Origin: CAWCGU01 sp963795195
GTDB taxonomy: Bacteria; Actinomycetota; Thermoleophilia; Solirubrobacterales; 70-9
Assembly (NCBI GenBank): GCA_963795195.1
Contig: CAWCGU010000003.1
Location: forward strand, 248,001 to 312,000
DNA: 64,000 bases
Direction: 5' to 3'
Within the stretch, counting starts at the first letter, position 1; the number at the start of each line of letters is the position of its first letter. The position numbers were made by a program, and so were the translations under genes. Below the pieces are notes generated by a model that worked only from the letters and a program-made list of their open reading frames with translations, was not told where the DNA came from and made no database searches. Positions 17,777 through 26,221 of the stretch are shown here, in pieces.

Positions 17777-17786
17777 ATGCTACCGT
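17777..17786. promoter_or_regulatory. symmetric divergent -10 element
   Basis: The sequence atgctaccgt gives TACCGT on the plus strand (17781-17786, 16 nt before ATG 17803) and TAGCAT on the minus strand (17782-17777, 34 nt before ATG 17742). The boxes share the TA pair, as at 11905-11914. Motif-based inference. Confidence 0.35.
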
Positions 17787-17802
17787 CGCCCGCGGCACCC
17801 AG

Positions 17803-19416
17803 ATGGGATCAGGCGCGGCCCCCGATAACGGCGTACCGAAGAGCGAGCGGGCCGGCCGGCCAGAGATGGTGCCGGTCGCAGCGCTGGCGGCCGACGCGCT
17901 CGAAGAACCCCTCGAGGGAACTGAGCTCTTCGAGGGCCGCTTCGACCTCGAGGGCCGCACGCTGCGTGGGCACACCGCCAGAGGCGCAGTCATCAACTCC
18001 GCCTTCCAGATAGGCCTGGCCTCGCTCGGGCTGCTGAAGCGGGTCGCGGTCGCCGCCTTCCTGACGGCTTCCGAGTTTGGGATCTGGGGGTTGCTGCTGA
18101 CGACCCTGATGACTCTCGCCTGGCTGAAGCAGGTCGGAGTCGGCGACAAATACGTGCAGCAGTCCGAATCCGACCAGGAGGCGGCCTTCCAGAAGGCGTT
18201 CACCATCGAGCTGTTCTACACCCTCTGTTTCTACGTCGTCGTCCTGGTGGCGTTGCCGTTCTACGCGCTCGCCTACGACAACACCGAGATCCTGCTCCCC
18301 GGCTATGTGCTCTCGTTGTCGCTGCTCGGGTCGGCGCTGCACACTCCGATCTGGATCGCCTACCGGCAGATGCGATTCGTGCGCCAGCGCACCCTCGAGG
18401 CGATCGACCCCGTCGTCTCGGTCGTGATCACGATCTCGCTGGCGGCGGCCGGGTTCGACTACTGGGCGCTGGTGATCGGCTCGGTGGCCGGCACCGCCTG
18501 CGGCGCGATCGCGGCGATCGCCACCTGCCCGTATCCGATCCGGCTGCGCTGGGATCGCGAAACTTTTCGCGACTACTTCGGCTTTTCGTGGCCCCTCTTC
18601 GTCAGCGGGGCGAGTGCGCTCGCGATCGTGCAGGGAGCCGTGCTGGTCGGCAACTACACGGTCGGGCTGGCCGGAGTCGGCGCGATCGGGCTCGCCGCGA
18701 CCTTCTCGATGTTCGCCGATCGTGTCGACCAGGTGATCCGGATCACCATCTACCCGGCCGTGGTTGCCGTCAGGGACCGGACCTCCGTGCTGTTCGAGGT
18801 GTTCGTCAAATCGAACAGGCTGGCCCTGATGTGGGGGCTTCCCTTCGGGATCGCGATGGCGCTTTTCGCTCCCGATCTCGTCGAGTTCGTGCTCGGCTCG
18901 ACCTGGGAGGAGGAGGGGATCACGTTCCTGCTTCAGTCCTTCGGGCTGATCCTGGGTTTCCGCCAGATCGCCTTCAACTGGTCGGTGTTCGTGAACGCCC
19001 GCGGTGAGACCAAGCCGATGGCGATCAACGCGGTGCTGGCGATGGTGACGTTCTTCGCGGTCACCGTGCCGCTGATGTTCGTGATCGGGCTCGAGGGCTA
19101 CGCGATCGGGATGGCGGTGGTGCTGCTGGTCGAGCTGGCGGTGCGGGCGCATTTCATGCGTCGCATGTTCGTCGGCTTCTCACTCGCCAGGCACGTGCTC
19201 CGGGCGATCGCCCCGAGTCTGCCGCCGGTCGCGATCGTGCTCGGGCTCCGCTTGCTCGTGGACGCTGAGCGGACGCTCGGCTTGGCGCTCGGCGAGCTCG
19301 CGCTCTACCTCGTCGTTACGGTTGCAGCGACGATGTTCTTCGAGCGCTCACTGCTGGCCGAGATCCGTGGCTATCTGCGCCGCGGCTCCGCGCCTGAGCC
19401 GGCGCCGGCGACGTGA
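17803..19416 (+). CDS. oligosaccharide flippase (Wzx/MATE-like)
   Basis: A 537-residue polytopic membrane protein of the polysaccharide-transport (PST/MOP) superfamily. After a 60-residue soluble N-terminus come about 12-14 hydrophobic helices; the first has GAVINSAFQIGLASLGLLKRVAVA and SEFGIWGLLLTT, typical of the family start, and the later VAVRDRTSVLFEVFVKSN segment matches the central loop. Expected to flip lipid-linked glycan units. The strand region continues open upstream to 17254, but that part is antisense to the sulfotransferase gene; ATG 17803 lies downstream of the divergent promoter. ATG 17866 is an alternative. The GTG of the next methyltransferase overlaps the stop. Confidence 0.85.
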   Translation: MGSGAAPDNGVPKSERAGRPEMVPVAALAADALEEPLEGTELFEGRFDLEGRTLRGHTARGAVINSAFQIGLASLGLLKRVAVAAFLTASEFGIWGLLLTTLMTLAWLKQVGVGDKYVQQSESDQEAAFQKAFTIELFYTLCFYVVVLVALPFYALAYDNTEILLPGYVLSLSLLGSALHTPIWIAYRQMRFVRQRTLEAIDPVVSVVITISLAAAGFDYWALVIGSVAGTACGAIAAIATCPYPIRLRWDRETFRDYFGFSWPLFVSGASALAIVQGAVLVGNYTVGLAGVGAIGLAATFSMFADRVDQVIRITIYPAVVAVRDRTSVLFEVFVKSNRLALMWGLPFGIAMALFAPDLVEFVLGSTWEEEGITFLLQSFGLILGFRQIAFNWSVFVNARGETKPMAINAVLAMVTFFAVTVPLMFVIGLEGYAIGMAVVLLVELAVRAHFMRRMFVGFSLARHVLRAIAPSLPPVAIVLGLRLLVDAERTLGLALGELALYLVVTVAATMFFERSLLAEIRGYLRRGSAPEPAPAT

Positions 19417-20219
19417 GCGCGCCCGAAGCCCTGCGCAAGCGAGTCGCCGGGCTCGACTGGTACCACACACTCGAGCTTGCCCCGGGCCTGTTGACGCCGG
19501 GCTGGTTCGACACCACAGAGGTGCCGGCACGGATCTCCTTTCCCACTTCGCTGGAGGGCAAGCGCTGCCTCGACATCGGCACCTTCGACGGCTTCTGGGC
19601 GTTCGAGATGGAGCGCCGCGGGGCGGCCGAGGTCATCGCTGTCGATGTGCTCGACCCCTCCGGCTGGGACTGGCCGGCCGGCAGCCAGGAGGCGACCAGC
19701 GACACGCTCAACCGGCGCAAGCGCGGGGGGGAGGGGTTCGTGGTCGCGCGCGAAGCGCTCGGCTCCAAGGTCGATCGCCGCGAGCTCAGCGTCTACGACC
19801 TCGATCCCGAGCGGGTTGGGCGATTCGACTTCGTCTATCTCGGCAGCCTGTTGCTGCACCTCCGCGATCCGGTCGGCGCGCTCGAGCGGGTGCGGAGCGT
19901 CTGCGCCGGCGAGCTGATGGTCCTCGACGCGATCGACACATCGATGTCCCGGTTCGCTCGCCGTCCGGTGGCGACGCTCGACGGCGTCGGCCGCCCCTGG
20001 TGGTGGAAGCCGAACGAGGCGGCCCTTGCGCGTCTGGTCGAGGCCGCCGGATTCGAGATCGTGCGCGGCCCGGAGCGAGTGAACATGCCGGTGGGGGCCG
20101 GCCAGCCGGCTCCTCGCATCCCGGCTCGGGCCCTCCGCAAAAAGGCCTTCCGCGAGGCGCGGGCACTGCACCGGCGCGGTGATCCGCATGCGGTTGTAGT
20201 GGCGAGGGTGGCGCAGTAG
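19413..20219 (+). CDS. CmoB-like SAM-dependent methyltransferase (paralogue B)
   Basis: A 268-residue paralogue of 14111-14866 and 29494-30342. N-terminal WYHTLELAPGLLTPGWFD, SAM motif CLDIGTFDGFWAFEMERRGA, AVDVLDPSGWDWP, and YLGSLLLHLRDPVGALERV. The shared GWDWP/EWDWP element after the acidic strand is not a general methyltransferase feature and may be family-specific. GTG 19413 overlaps the TGA of the flippase gene by 4 bases, a strong sign that it acts with glycan export or assembly. Confidence 0.82.
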   Translation: MSAPEALRKRVAGLDWYHTLELAPGLLTPGWFDTTEVPARISFPTSLEGKRCLDIGTFDGFWAFEMERRGAAEVIAVDVLDPSGWDWPAGSQEATSDTLNRRKRGGEGFVVAREALGSKVDRRELSVYDLDPERVGRFDFVYLGSLLLHLRDPVGALERVRSVCAGELMVLDAIDTSMSRFARRPVATLDGVGRPWWWKPNEAALARLVEAAGFEIVRGPERVNMPVGAGQPAPRIPARALRKKAFREARALHRRGDPHAVVVARVAQ

Positions 20220-20268
20220 GGCGTGGCGGGGCGCCGCTGGCCGCCCGCGTCGAAGCGCCCTGCGCCGC
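20220..20268. other. short convergent intergenic gap
   Basis: GC-rich 49 bp between the stops of two convergent methyltransferase genes; several short inverted GGC/GCC segments but no T-tract, so no terminator is called. Confidence 0.2.
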
Positions 20269-20946
20269 CTACGCCTCGTACACCAGCAAGTGTGAGCGCC
20301 CGTGGTACACCTCGTGGCGCAGTAGCCGTTTCGCCTCTGCCCTTTCCACCAGCGCCTGAACGGGCAGCTCGCGGTGCAGCTCGGTTTCGCCCTCTACCGG
20401 CTCGAGCAGATTGACGACGACGATTCGCGCTGCGGCCTCCATCCGCCCCAGAAAGTCCACCGGGTCGTCGACGTGCTCGATCACGTCGAAGGCGTAGGCG
20501 GCGTCGTAGCCGGGCGGGATCTCGTCTCGATCGAGGTCGTAGATCTCGGCTTGGCGGCCTCTGCGCTCGAGTCTCCAGCGCAGGTAATCGACGCTCGGGT
20601 TTGCGAAATCCGCGAAGGCGACTTCGTAGTTCGCATCGATCAGCGCCAGGCCGTCGGAGCCGATTCCGCAGCCGTAGTCCAACAGCCGGGCGGGAGCGGC
20701 CACCGCAGCGGCGAGATCCTGCAGGTAGGGCAGCTTCGTCAGGGTCATCGCGAAAGCGGTCAGGTTGTACAGGTACGCGCGCGAGCTGCGGTAGAGCGCC
20801 GCCTCGTCGCCGATCTCGGCGAACTCTGCCTGCAGGGTCTCGTCGTAGCGCTGCAGCTTCGAGAGCTCGAAGTCCTCTCCGAGGTAGGCCTCGAGCTCTG
20901 CCTGCTCGGCCGCCGGATCAACCTGGACTGGGAGGCTCGCGTTCAC
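20269..20946 (-). CDS. class I SAM-dependent methyltransferase
   Basis: About 225 residues. SAM-binding motif I LLDYGCGIGSDGLALI, acidic motif ADFANPSVDYLRWRL, and motif AYAFDVIEHVDDPVDFLGRM. A helical N-terminus of about 85 residues precedes the Rossmann domain. GTG 20946 follows a TAGGTT box by 6 nt, arguing for a leaderless mRNA starting at this codon. Not closely similar to the CmoB-like trio. Acceptor unknown. Confidence 0.82.
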   Translation of the reverse strand: MNASLPVQVDPAAEQAELEAYLGEDFELSKLQRYDETLQAEFAEIGDEAALYRSSRAYLYNLTAFAMTLTKLPYLQDLAAAVAAPARLLDYGCGIGSDGLALIDANYEVAFADFANPSVDYLRWRLERRGRQAEIYDLDRDEIPPGYDAAYAFDVIEHVDDPVDFLGRMEAAARIVVVNLLEPVEGETELHRELPVQALVERAEAKRLLRHEVYHGRSHLLVYEA

Positions 20947-20952
20947 CGGCCG

Positions 20953-20958
20953 AACCTA
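20953..20958 (-). promoter_or_regulatory. -10 element of leaderless promoter
   Basis: TAGGTT on the minus strand, 6 nt before GTG 20946. It lies just before the start of the neighbouring stop (20956), that is inside the end of the upstream GT2 gene. Confidence 0.4.
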
Positions 20959-21936
20959 GAGCAGCAGGGACCGGGCCCGAACCGAGCCCTCGACGAGCGA
21001 TCCGAAGCCCACGAGGTCCGCAGCCGCCTCGGCGGCCACGACCGACGGGGCGGCATGGCCTCGCCTCGCCGTCCTCGAGGCGATGGTCGCCAGGTACGGC
21101 AGCGCTCCCAGCAGCGGCCAGATCGAAATCCATCGCTTGGCCGCAAGCGCACTGACCAGCGCCAGGTCGAACTCGGCGCTGCGACGGCTGAGAAAGACGC
21201 GCGCGAAGAACGTGCTCACACGCAGCTCGGGTACCTGCTTCGCGAGTGCGGGGAAATGGCGCAGCCGCCGCCGCTCGGCGATCGCCTCCGCCGCCGCGCG
21301 CGGAATCACCGCGTGGTGAACCCGTGCCTCGTCGCAGAACGCGGTGCGGGCGCCGGCTCGCCGCGCCCGCCAGCCGAACCAGACGTCCTCTCCGATGACG
21401 TGATCCACCTCTGCGGGAAAGAGCGGCTCGAATCCGCCCGCCCGTTCGATCGTCTCGCGGCGAGCGAAGAGATTCGCCGTCTCGTAGAGCCCCGATTCGC
21501 GGTCGACCCAAACGCTGCGGTCGTGGGGTCCAGGCACGACACCGGGGTCGGGCCTGACCGATCCCTGCACGAGGTCCGCATCGGCGAGCGCGGCGGTTCC
21601 GGCCGCCAGCCACTCGGGAGTGGCTACGCAGTCGTCGTCGGTAAAGGCGATCAGTGGTGCGCGGGCGGCCTCGACGCCTTCGTTGCGAGCGGGCGCCGGA
21701 CCTTCACCGCGCGGTCGCCGCAGCACCCGCAGCGAGTACGGCAGGCCTTGCGCTGAATCCTCGAGCAGCTGGGGTGTCGAATCAATCGAGCCGTTGTCGA
21801 CCACGACCACCTCGAAGCCGTCGGGTTCCATGGTCTGCTCGGCGAGCGAAAGCAGCAGCGCGGACAGCCGGTCCGCCCGGTCGCGCGTCGAGACGACGAC
21901 GCTGATCGCGGGGGGGCCACCGCTGGAACCACTCAC
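20956..21936 (-). CDS. GT2 family glycosyltransferase
   Basis: A 326-residue GT2 enzyme: ISVVVSTRDRADRL, VVDNGSIDSTPQLL, LIAFTDDDCVATPEW (DDD), NLFARRETIERAGGFEP and EDVWFGWRARRAG, then basic or hydrophobic C-terminus. Very similar in architecture to 10930-11880. Its ATG overlaps the TGA of the upstream methyltransferase (ATGA), indicating translational coupling. Confidence 0.87.
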   Translation of the reverse strand: MSGSSGGPPAISVVVSTRDRADRLSALLLSLAEQTMEPDGFEVVVVDNGSIDSTPQLLEDSAQGLPYSLRVLRRPRGEGPAPARNEGVEAARAPLIAFTDDDCVATPEWLAAGTAALADADLVQGSVRPDPGVVPGPHDRSVWVDRESGLYETANLFARRETIERAGGFEPLFPAEVDHVIGEDVWFGWRARRAGARTAFCDEARVHHAVIPRAAAEAIAERRRLRHFPALAKQVPELRVSTFFARVFLSRRSAEFDLALVSALAAKRWISIWPLLGALPYLATIASRTARRGHAAPSVVAAEAAADLVGFGSLVEGSVRARSLLL

Positions 21937-22760
21937 GGCTGCGCCTTGCGGCCGCGACCGTAGAGCTCGACAACCCCGAATCGTCTCAGCCAGGGAAGGC
22001 GAGCGAGTCCGCGATAGAGGCGTTCGTAGCGCGGCTCCGGTACGAACCTCGTGTGCACCCAGACGCCGAGTTCGACGTCGACGCCAACGAACCCGGCGCG
22101 GCGCAGCGTCCGTCGCAGCGATCCCAGTCGTTGTTCGTTGACGTGCATCCGCAGCTCGTAGTCGTTGCGAGGCTGCGCCGGCCAGCGTCTCAGGCGCCCG
22201 GGTCGCGAGAAGCGCTGAAGTCTGTAGGTGACGTCGTAGACAAGCCGGTTGGGGGCGGTGTGGATAAACAGATGTCCGCCCGGTCGCAGCACCCTTCGAG
22301 CCTGGGCAAGCGCCATCGCGAGCTCGGCCGGCGCGAGGTGTTCGACGACGTCCAGCATCGTCACGAGGTCGAAGCTGTCGTCTTCGAATGGAAGTTGCCG
22401 GGCATCGCCCTGGATCACGCGAATGCGTGGGTCATCGCGGTGAGCCGTCAGCGTCTCGCCGGCCATCTCGACGGCGTCCGCCGAGTAGTCGATGCCGATC
22501 GCCTCCGCCGCGCCGGACTCGACCGCCACGCGGACCAGTTCCCCGCGCCCGGCGCCGACGTCGAGCAGCTTCATTCCCGGCTCCAGGCCGGCTCGCACGA
22601 GCATGCCGGGGTAGACGCCGGCGACACGCTCACCACCGGACTCTCGCCATTCCTCGGCGCCCATGCAGCTGTCCAGGAAATAGGCACGGTCGTACTCCGC
22701 GGCCGGCACGGCGGGATCGGAAAGCAAGGGAGTGCCGCCATCCTCAGGACGCTCGCTCAT
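21933..22760 (-). CDS. class I SAM-dependent methyltransferase
   Basis: About 275 residues. LLDVGAGRGELVRVA (motif I), IGIDYSADAVEMA, GDARQLPFEDDSFDLVTMLD, VVEHLAP and RVLRPGGHLFIHT follow the order of Methyltransf_11/25 enzymes. ATG 22760 is set by a TATCGT box ending 7 nt upstream, so the longer frame starting at 23150 is rejected. First gene of a minus-strand pair with the GT2 at 20956-21936. Confidence 0.85.
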   Translation of the reverse strand: MSERPEDGGTPLLSDPAVPAAEYDRAYFLDSCMGAEEWRESGGERVAGVYPGMLVRAGLEPGMKLLDVGAGRGELVRVAVESGAAEAIGIDYSADAVEMAGETLTAHRDDPRIRVIQGDARQLPFEDDSFDLVTMLDVVEHLAPAELAMALAQARRVLRPGGHLFIHTAPNRLVYDVTYRLQRFSRPGRLRRWPAQPRNDYELRMHVNEQRLGSLRRTLRRAGFVGVDVELGVWVHTRFVPEPRYERLYRGLARLPWLRRFGVVELYGRGRKAQP

Positions 22761-22767
22761 GCGGGCC

Positions 22768-22773
22768 ACGATA
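22768..22773 (-). promoter_or_regulatory. -10 element of leaderless promoter
   Basis: TATCGT on the minus strand, 7 nt before ATG 22760. Confidence 0.42.
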
Positions 22774-22785
22774 GTCACCCGTCGA

Positions 22786-22791
22786 TACGCT
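22786..22791 (+). promoter_or_regulatory. -10 element of leaderless promoter
   Basis: TACGCT on the plus strand, 6 nt before ATG 22798. The divergent pair is separated by only 37 bp that hold both -10 boxes. Confidence 0.42.
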
Positions 22792-22797
22792 CGAACC

Positions 22798-23751
22798 ATG
22801 CCCCGCCTCCTGATATCGGTGGTGGTCCCGACCCGCGACCGCGAGACGAGGCTTGCCTTTGCGCTCGAGGCGCTTGCGGCCCAGACTCTCGCGAAGGATT
22901 GCTTCGAAGTCATCGTCGTCCGCGATGCCGACGCGGCGGAGCCTCTGGCGGCAGCGCCGCTAGGGCTCACGGTCAGGTTTCTGCAGCTCGACCACGTCGC
23001 CGGACCGACCGCGAAGCGCAATCTCGGTTGGCGCGGCGCCGCAGCGCCCCTGATCGCCTTCACCGACGACGACTGCCGCCCCGACCCCGCCTGGCTCGAG
23101 CGCCTGCTGGAGGCGGCAGGCGGGGACGACACGTTTCTGCAGGGCCGCACCGAGGTCGATCCCGACGAGCGTCACCTGCTGTTCGGGCTCGCGCGCAGCA
23201 AGGACGTGCCTCGGGCAAGCGCGTGGTTTGAGACCTGCAACATGGCCTACCCCCGGGTTCTGCTCGACCGGCTCGGCGGGTTCGACGAAAGCTTCTCCTT
23301 CGGTGGCGAGGACACCGATCTCGGGCGTCGCGCGCTCGCGGCCGGCGCCCGCCGGCGCTTTGCCGCCGCCGCGTCGGTTCGCCACGGCGTCCTCTGTTCG
23401 CCGCTGCCCGAGACCCTGCGCGAGGCCGGACGCTGGGAAACGCTGCCGCTGCTGGTCGCGCGCCATCCTTCCCAGCGGCGTCATCTCTTTCTGGGCTTCT
23501 TTCGCAACCGCTCGCATTTCGGAGTCCTGCTTGCAGCCCTGGGAGTGGTCGTCTGGGGGCGGCGACGCCCGCGGCTGGCGTTGGCCGCCGCCGTTCCCTA
23601 CCTGCTGATGAACACCAACCTCGCGTCGGTGCGCCGCCCTCGCGCTGCCGCTCGGCACGCCATCCATCTGCCGGCCAGGGCCGCCCTTGACAGTGTCCAG
23701 ACTGCCGCGACGATCCGCCAGGCGGCTCGCGCCAGGGTTCCGATGGCCTAG
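22798..23751 (+). CDS. GT2 family glycosyltransferase
   Basis: About 317 residues: LISVVVPTRDRETRL, LIAFTDDDCRPDPAW (DDD), FETCNMAYPRVLLDRLGGFDE, GGEDTDLGRRAL, then a hydrophobic C-terminal stretch (LLAALGVVVWGRRRPRLALAAAV). In place of the usual VVDNGS it has VVRDADAAEP. ATG 22798 sits 6 nt after a TACGCT box. Its TAG is directly followed by the ATG of the GT4 gene, so the two form an operon. Confidence 0.87.
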   Translation: MPRLLISVVVPTRDRETRLAFALEALAAQTLAKDCFEVIVVRDADAAEPLAAAPLGLTVRFLQLDHVAGPTAKRNLGWRGAAAPLIAFTDDDCRPDPAWLERLLEAAGGDDTFLQGRTEVDPDERHLLFGLARSKDVPRASAWFETCNMAYPRVLLDRLGGFDESFSFGGEDTDLGRRALAAGARRRFAAAASVRHGVLCSPLPETLREAGRWETLPLLVARHPSQRRHLFLGFFRNRSHFGVLLAALGVVVWGRRRPRLALAAAVPYLLMNTNLASVRRPRAAARHAIHLPARAALDSVQTAATIRQAARARVPMA

Positions 23752-24861
23752 ATGCGGATCGCGCTCGTCCACCCGACGTACTGGCCCGAGGTCCGCCGCG
23801 GCTCCGAGCGCATGGTCCACGACCTTGGCGCCAGTCTTGCCGCACGCGGACACCAGGTGACGTTGTTGACGAGCCACCTCGGCCGCACCGCAGTCGCCGT
23901 CGAGGACGGGCTGGAGGTCGTGCGCCATCGCCGCCCCCCGGACGACCTGCCGCTGACCCGCGCCTACGAGTACCACATCCTCAACGTTCCGAACGTGGTT
24001 CGAGCCCTTGCCCGCGGGAACTTCGACATCGCCCACACGCTCTTTCCCGCCGACGCCTGGGCGGCCGCCCGGGCGCGCCGCTGGGGAGGGCCGGAGTACG
24101 TCTTCTCGTTCAACGGTATCCCCACACGGGAGTATCTGGTGTCACGCCGCTACCGGCTGCAGATGCTGCAGACCGCGATTGCGGGCGCGCGGCGAGTGAC
24201 CGTGTTGAGCGAGGCTGCCGCCCGCGACTTTCGCCGCTTCCTGCTGCACGACCCGCTCGTGCTCCCGCCCGGGGTGCTGCTTGATCGCTTCGCCTCCTCT
24301 CACTCCAAGTCCCCGGCGCCGACTCTGCTCTGTGCATCCAGCCTCGGCGACCCGCGAAAGCGCGGCGAGCTGCTGTTCGCTGCCTTCGCCGAGCTGCGCT
24401 CGCGCAAGCCCGGCGTCAGGCTGCGGGTCGTCAGCGTCCGCGATCGAGTCATGAGCCAGGCGGCTCCGGGCGGCGGGGAGGGGGTCGAGTGGATCGATGC
24501 CGACCGGACGGAGGCGCTGGCGGGCGCCTACTCCGAAGCCTGGGCAACCGTTCTGCCGGCGCCCGACGAGGCATTTGGCCTGGTCCTGCTCGAGTCGTTT
24601 GCCGCGGGCACCCCGGTTGTGGCCGCCCGCGCCGGCGGCCCAGCTGAGCTTGTAGACAACTCGCGGCTCGGTTGCCTGTTCGAGCCCGACGACCGAGCCG
24701 CTCTGACCACAGCTCTGGCGGAGTCGCTGGAGATCAGCCGGACCGACGGGGTTGCACAAGCCTGCCGCAGACGCGCAGCCAAGTTCAGCTGGGCCAAGCT
24801 TGTCGTTCGCTATGAGCAACTCTACGAACAGGCCCTTGGTGGAGGCGCTCGACCTGCGTGA
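23752..24861 (+). CDS. GT4 family glycosyltransferase
   Basis: A 369-residue GT-B enzyme. N-terminus MRIALVHPTYWPEVRRGSER with Gly loop replaced by RRGSER; VTVLSEAAARDF; donor domain with DPRKRGELLFAAF and the EX7E motif in DEAFGLVLLES, then GTPVVAARAGGPAELV. Directly abuts the preceding GT2 gene. Last gene of the glycan locus before housekeeping genes. Confidence 0.88.
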   Translation: MRIALVHPTYWPEVRRGSERMVHDLGASLAARGHQVTLLTSHLGRTAVAVEDGLEVVRHRRPPDDLPLTRAYEYHILNVPNVVRALARGNFDIAHTLFPADAWAAARARRWGGPEYVFSFNGIPTREYLVSRRYRLQMLQTAIAGARRVTVLSEAAARDFRRFLLHDPLVLPPGVLLDRFASSHSKSPAPTLLCASSLGDPRKRGELLFAAFAELRSRKPGVRLRVVSVRDRVMSQAAPGGGEGVEWIDADRTEALAGAYSEAWATVLPAPDEAFGLVLLESFAAGTPVVAARAGGPAELVDNSRLGCLFEPDDRAALTTALAESLEISRTDGVAQACRRRAAKFSWAKLVVRYEQLYEQALGGGARPA

Positions 24862-25034
24862 CCCAGTGTGCGCCCTCGAGCGAAATTCGGCGACGCTGTT
24901 TGGCGGCCCCGCGCGGCCTCCTGGTGGCCGCTGGCCCACCTCCGCCTCGGAGCAAGACGCTTAGGCCGTCCTTGACCACTGTTAGATTCGCGGCCGCCAG
25001 ATGCGTAGATGACCCACCAGAGGAAGGAATTTTT
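24862..25034 (+). promoter_or_regulatory. hup promoter and leader
   Basis: Non-coding 173 bp. A TAGATT box at 24983-24988 is a good actinobacterial -10 candidate, giving a leader of about 39 nt. A strong Shine-Dalgarno, AGGAAGGA at 25020-25027, precedes GTG 25035 and decides that start. Nothing else recognised. Confidence 0.45.
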
Positions 25035-25316
25035 GTGACCAAGGCGGAGTTCGTAGAGAGGCTCGCTGCTGATGAGCGGCTCGGAAGCAAGAAGGCGGCG
25101 GCAGACGCCGTCGAAGCGGTCCTGGAGGGGATCTCGTCGGCGATGGCAGCCGGCGAGGACATCACCTTCACCGGTTTCGGCAAGTTCGCCGTCGCCGAAC
25201 GTGGCCCACGACAGGGCGTCAACCCCCGCACGGGCGAGCGCATCACAATCCCGGGCGGTCGCGTGCCGCGCTTCTCGGCCGGCGCCGGACTGAAGAGCGC
25301 CGTCAAGGGCGGCTAG
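25035..25316 (+). CDS. HU-family DNA-binding protein
   Basis: A 93-residue nucleoid protein. TKAEFVERLAADERL, KAAADAVEAVLEGI, the FTGFGKFAV element and the DNA-arm NPRTGERITIPG with its conserved RNP-like Pro are all canonical. No Lys/Ala-rich C-terminal tail as in mycobacterial HupB. GTG 25035 chosen for the strong ribosome binding site and domain start; the frame open from 24858 overlaps the GT4 gene and is not homologous. Followed after 7 bp by pyrF. Confidence 0.93.
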   Translation: MTKAEFVERLAADERLGSKKAAADAVEAVLEGISSAMAAGEDITFTGFGKFAVAERGPRQGVNPRTGERITIPGGRVPRFSAGAGLKSAVKGG

Positions 25317-25323
25317 CGGTCAC

Positions 25324-26214
25324 GTGTCGGCGTCGGCCTTTGCGGACCGGTTCGCAAGGGTCGTCGCCGAACGTCGTACCCAGGTCTGCCTCGGGCTCGA
25401 TCCGGACCCGGCCCTGATCGGCGATACAGATGCGGACCGGCAACCCGACGACCCGCGAACGGCCGCCGCTTCGGCCGTCGCGGCCCATTGCCTGCGCCTG
25501 ATCGAGGCCGCGGGGCCATTCTGCGCGGCGGTCAAACCCCAGCTCGCCTGCTTCGAGCGGCTCGGCGCGCCGGGCTGGGAGGCGCTCGAGCAGACCGTCG
25601 CGGCTGCACGCGAAGCGGGTTTGCTCGTGATCGCCGACGGCAAGCGAAGCGACGTCCCGGTCAGCGCCAGGGCCTACGGTCAGGCGCTGGTTGGCGAAAC
25701 CCCGACCTCGTGGGGGCCGGTGGCAGGCCTCGGTGCCGATGCGATCACCGTCAACCCGCTGCTCGGCGAGGACTCCCTCGATGTCTTCGTCGACGCGGCG
25801 GCCGCGGCCGGAGCAGGTGTGTTCGCGCTGGTCAGGACCTCGAATCCGGGTGCCGCCGATGTGCTCGATCTCGTGACCGGGAGCGGACCGGTCCACGAAC
25901 GCCTCGCCGAGCTTGTGGCGCGGCGCGCGCCTCGGCTGATGGGGAGTGCCGGCCTGAGCGGCATGGGGGCGGTCGTCGGCGCCACTGAGCCTCAGCACCT
26001 CGCGCGGTTGCGAGAACTTATGCCGGCGGCTATCTTCCTGCTGCCGGGTGTTGGCGCCCAGGGTGGCAGCGCTGAAGCGCTCGGCCCCGCGTTCAGCCCG
26101 GGTCCGGCAGCGGCGATCGTCACCGCATCCCGCTCGATCGCCGGTGCTGAGGATCCCGCAGCGGCGGCGCAGGCTCTCCGCGATCAGGTTTGGGCTCTGG
26201 CTCCCCGCCCGTAG
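25324..26214 (+). CDS. pyrF: orotidine 5'-phosphate decarboxylase, type 2
   Basis: Last step of UMP synthesis (OMP to UMP). 296 residues, the long mycobacterial-type subfamily. VCLGLDPDPA at the first strand, VKPQLACFERLG, the catalytic Lys/Asp signature VIADGKRSDV (about residues 103-112), and GVGAQGGSAEAL phosphate loop near the C-terminus. GTG start 7 bp after the HU gene suggests co-transcription. Confidence 0.92.
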   Translation: MSASAFADRFARVVAERRTQVCLGLDPDPALIGDTDADRQPDDPRTAAASAVAAHCLRLIEAAGPFCAAVKPQLACFERLGAPGWEALEQTVAAAREAGLLVIADGKRSDVPVSARAYGQALVGETPTSWGPVAGLGADAITVNPLLGEDSLDVFVDAAAAAGAGVFALVRTSNPGAADVLDLVTGSGPVHERLAELVARRAPRLMGSAGLSGMGAVVGATEPQHLARLRELMPAAIFLLPGVGAQGGSAEALGPAFSPGPAAAIVTASRSIAGAEDPAAAAQALRDQVWALAPRP

Positions 26215-26221
26215 CCCCCAG

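Noticed and set aside
17254..17802. N-terminal 183 codons upstream of the flippase start
   Set aside because: Antisense to the sulfotransferase gene; flippase homology begins after 17803.
22761..23150. N-terminal extension of the methyltransferase at 21933
   Set aside because: Antisense to the GT2 gene and upstream of the -10 box; no homology.
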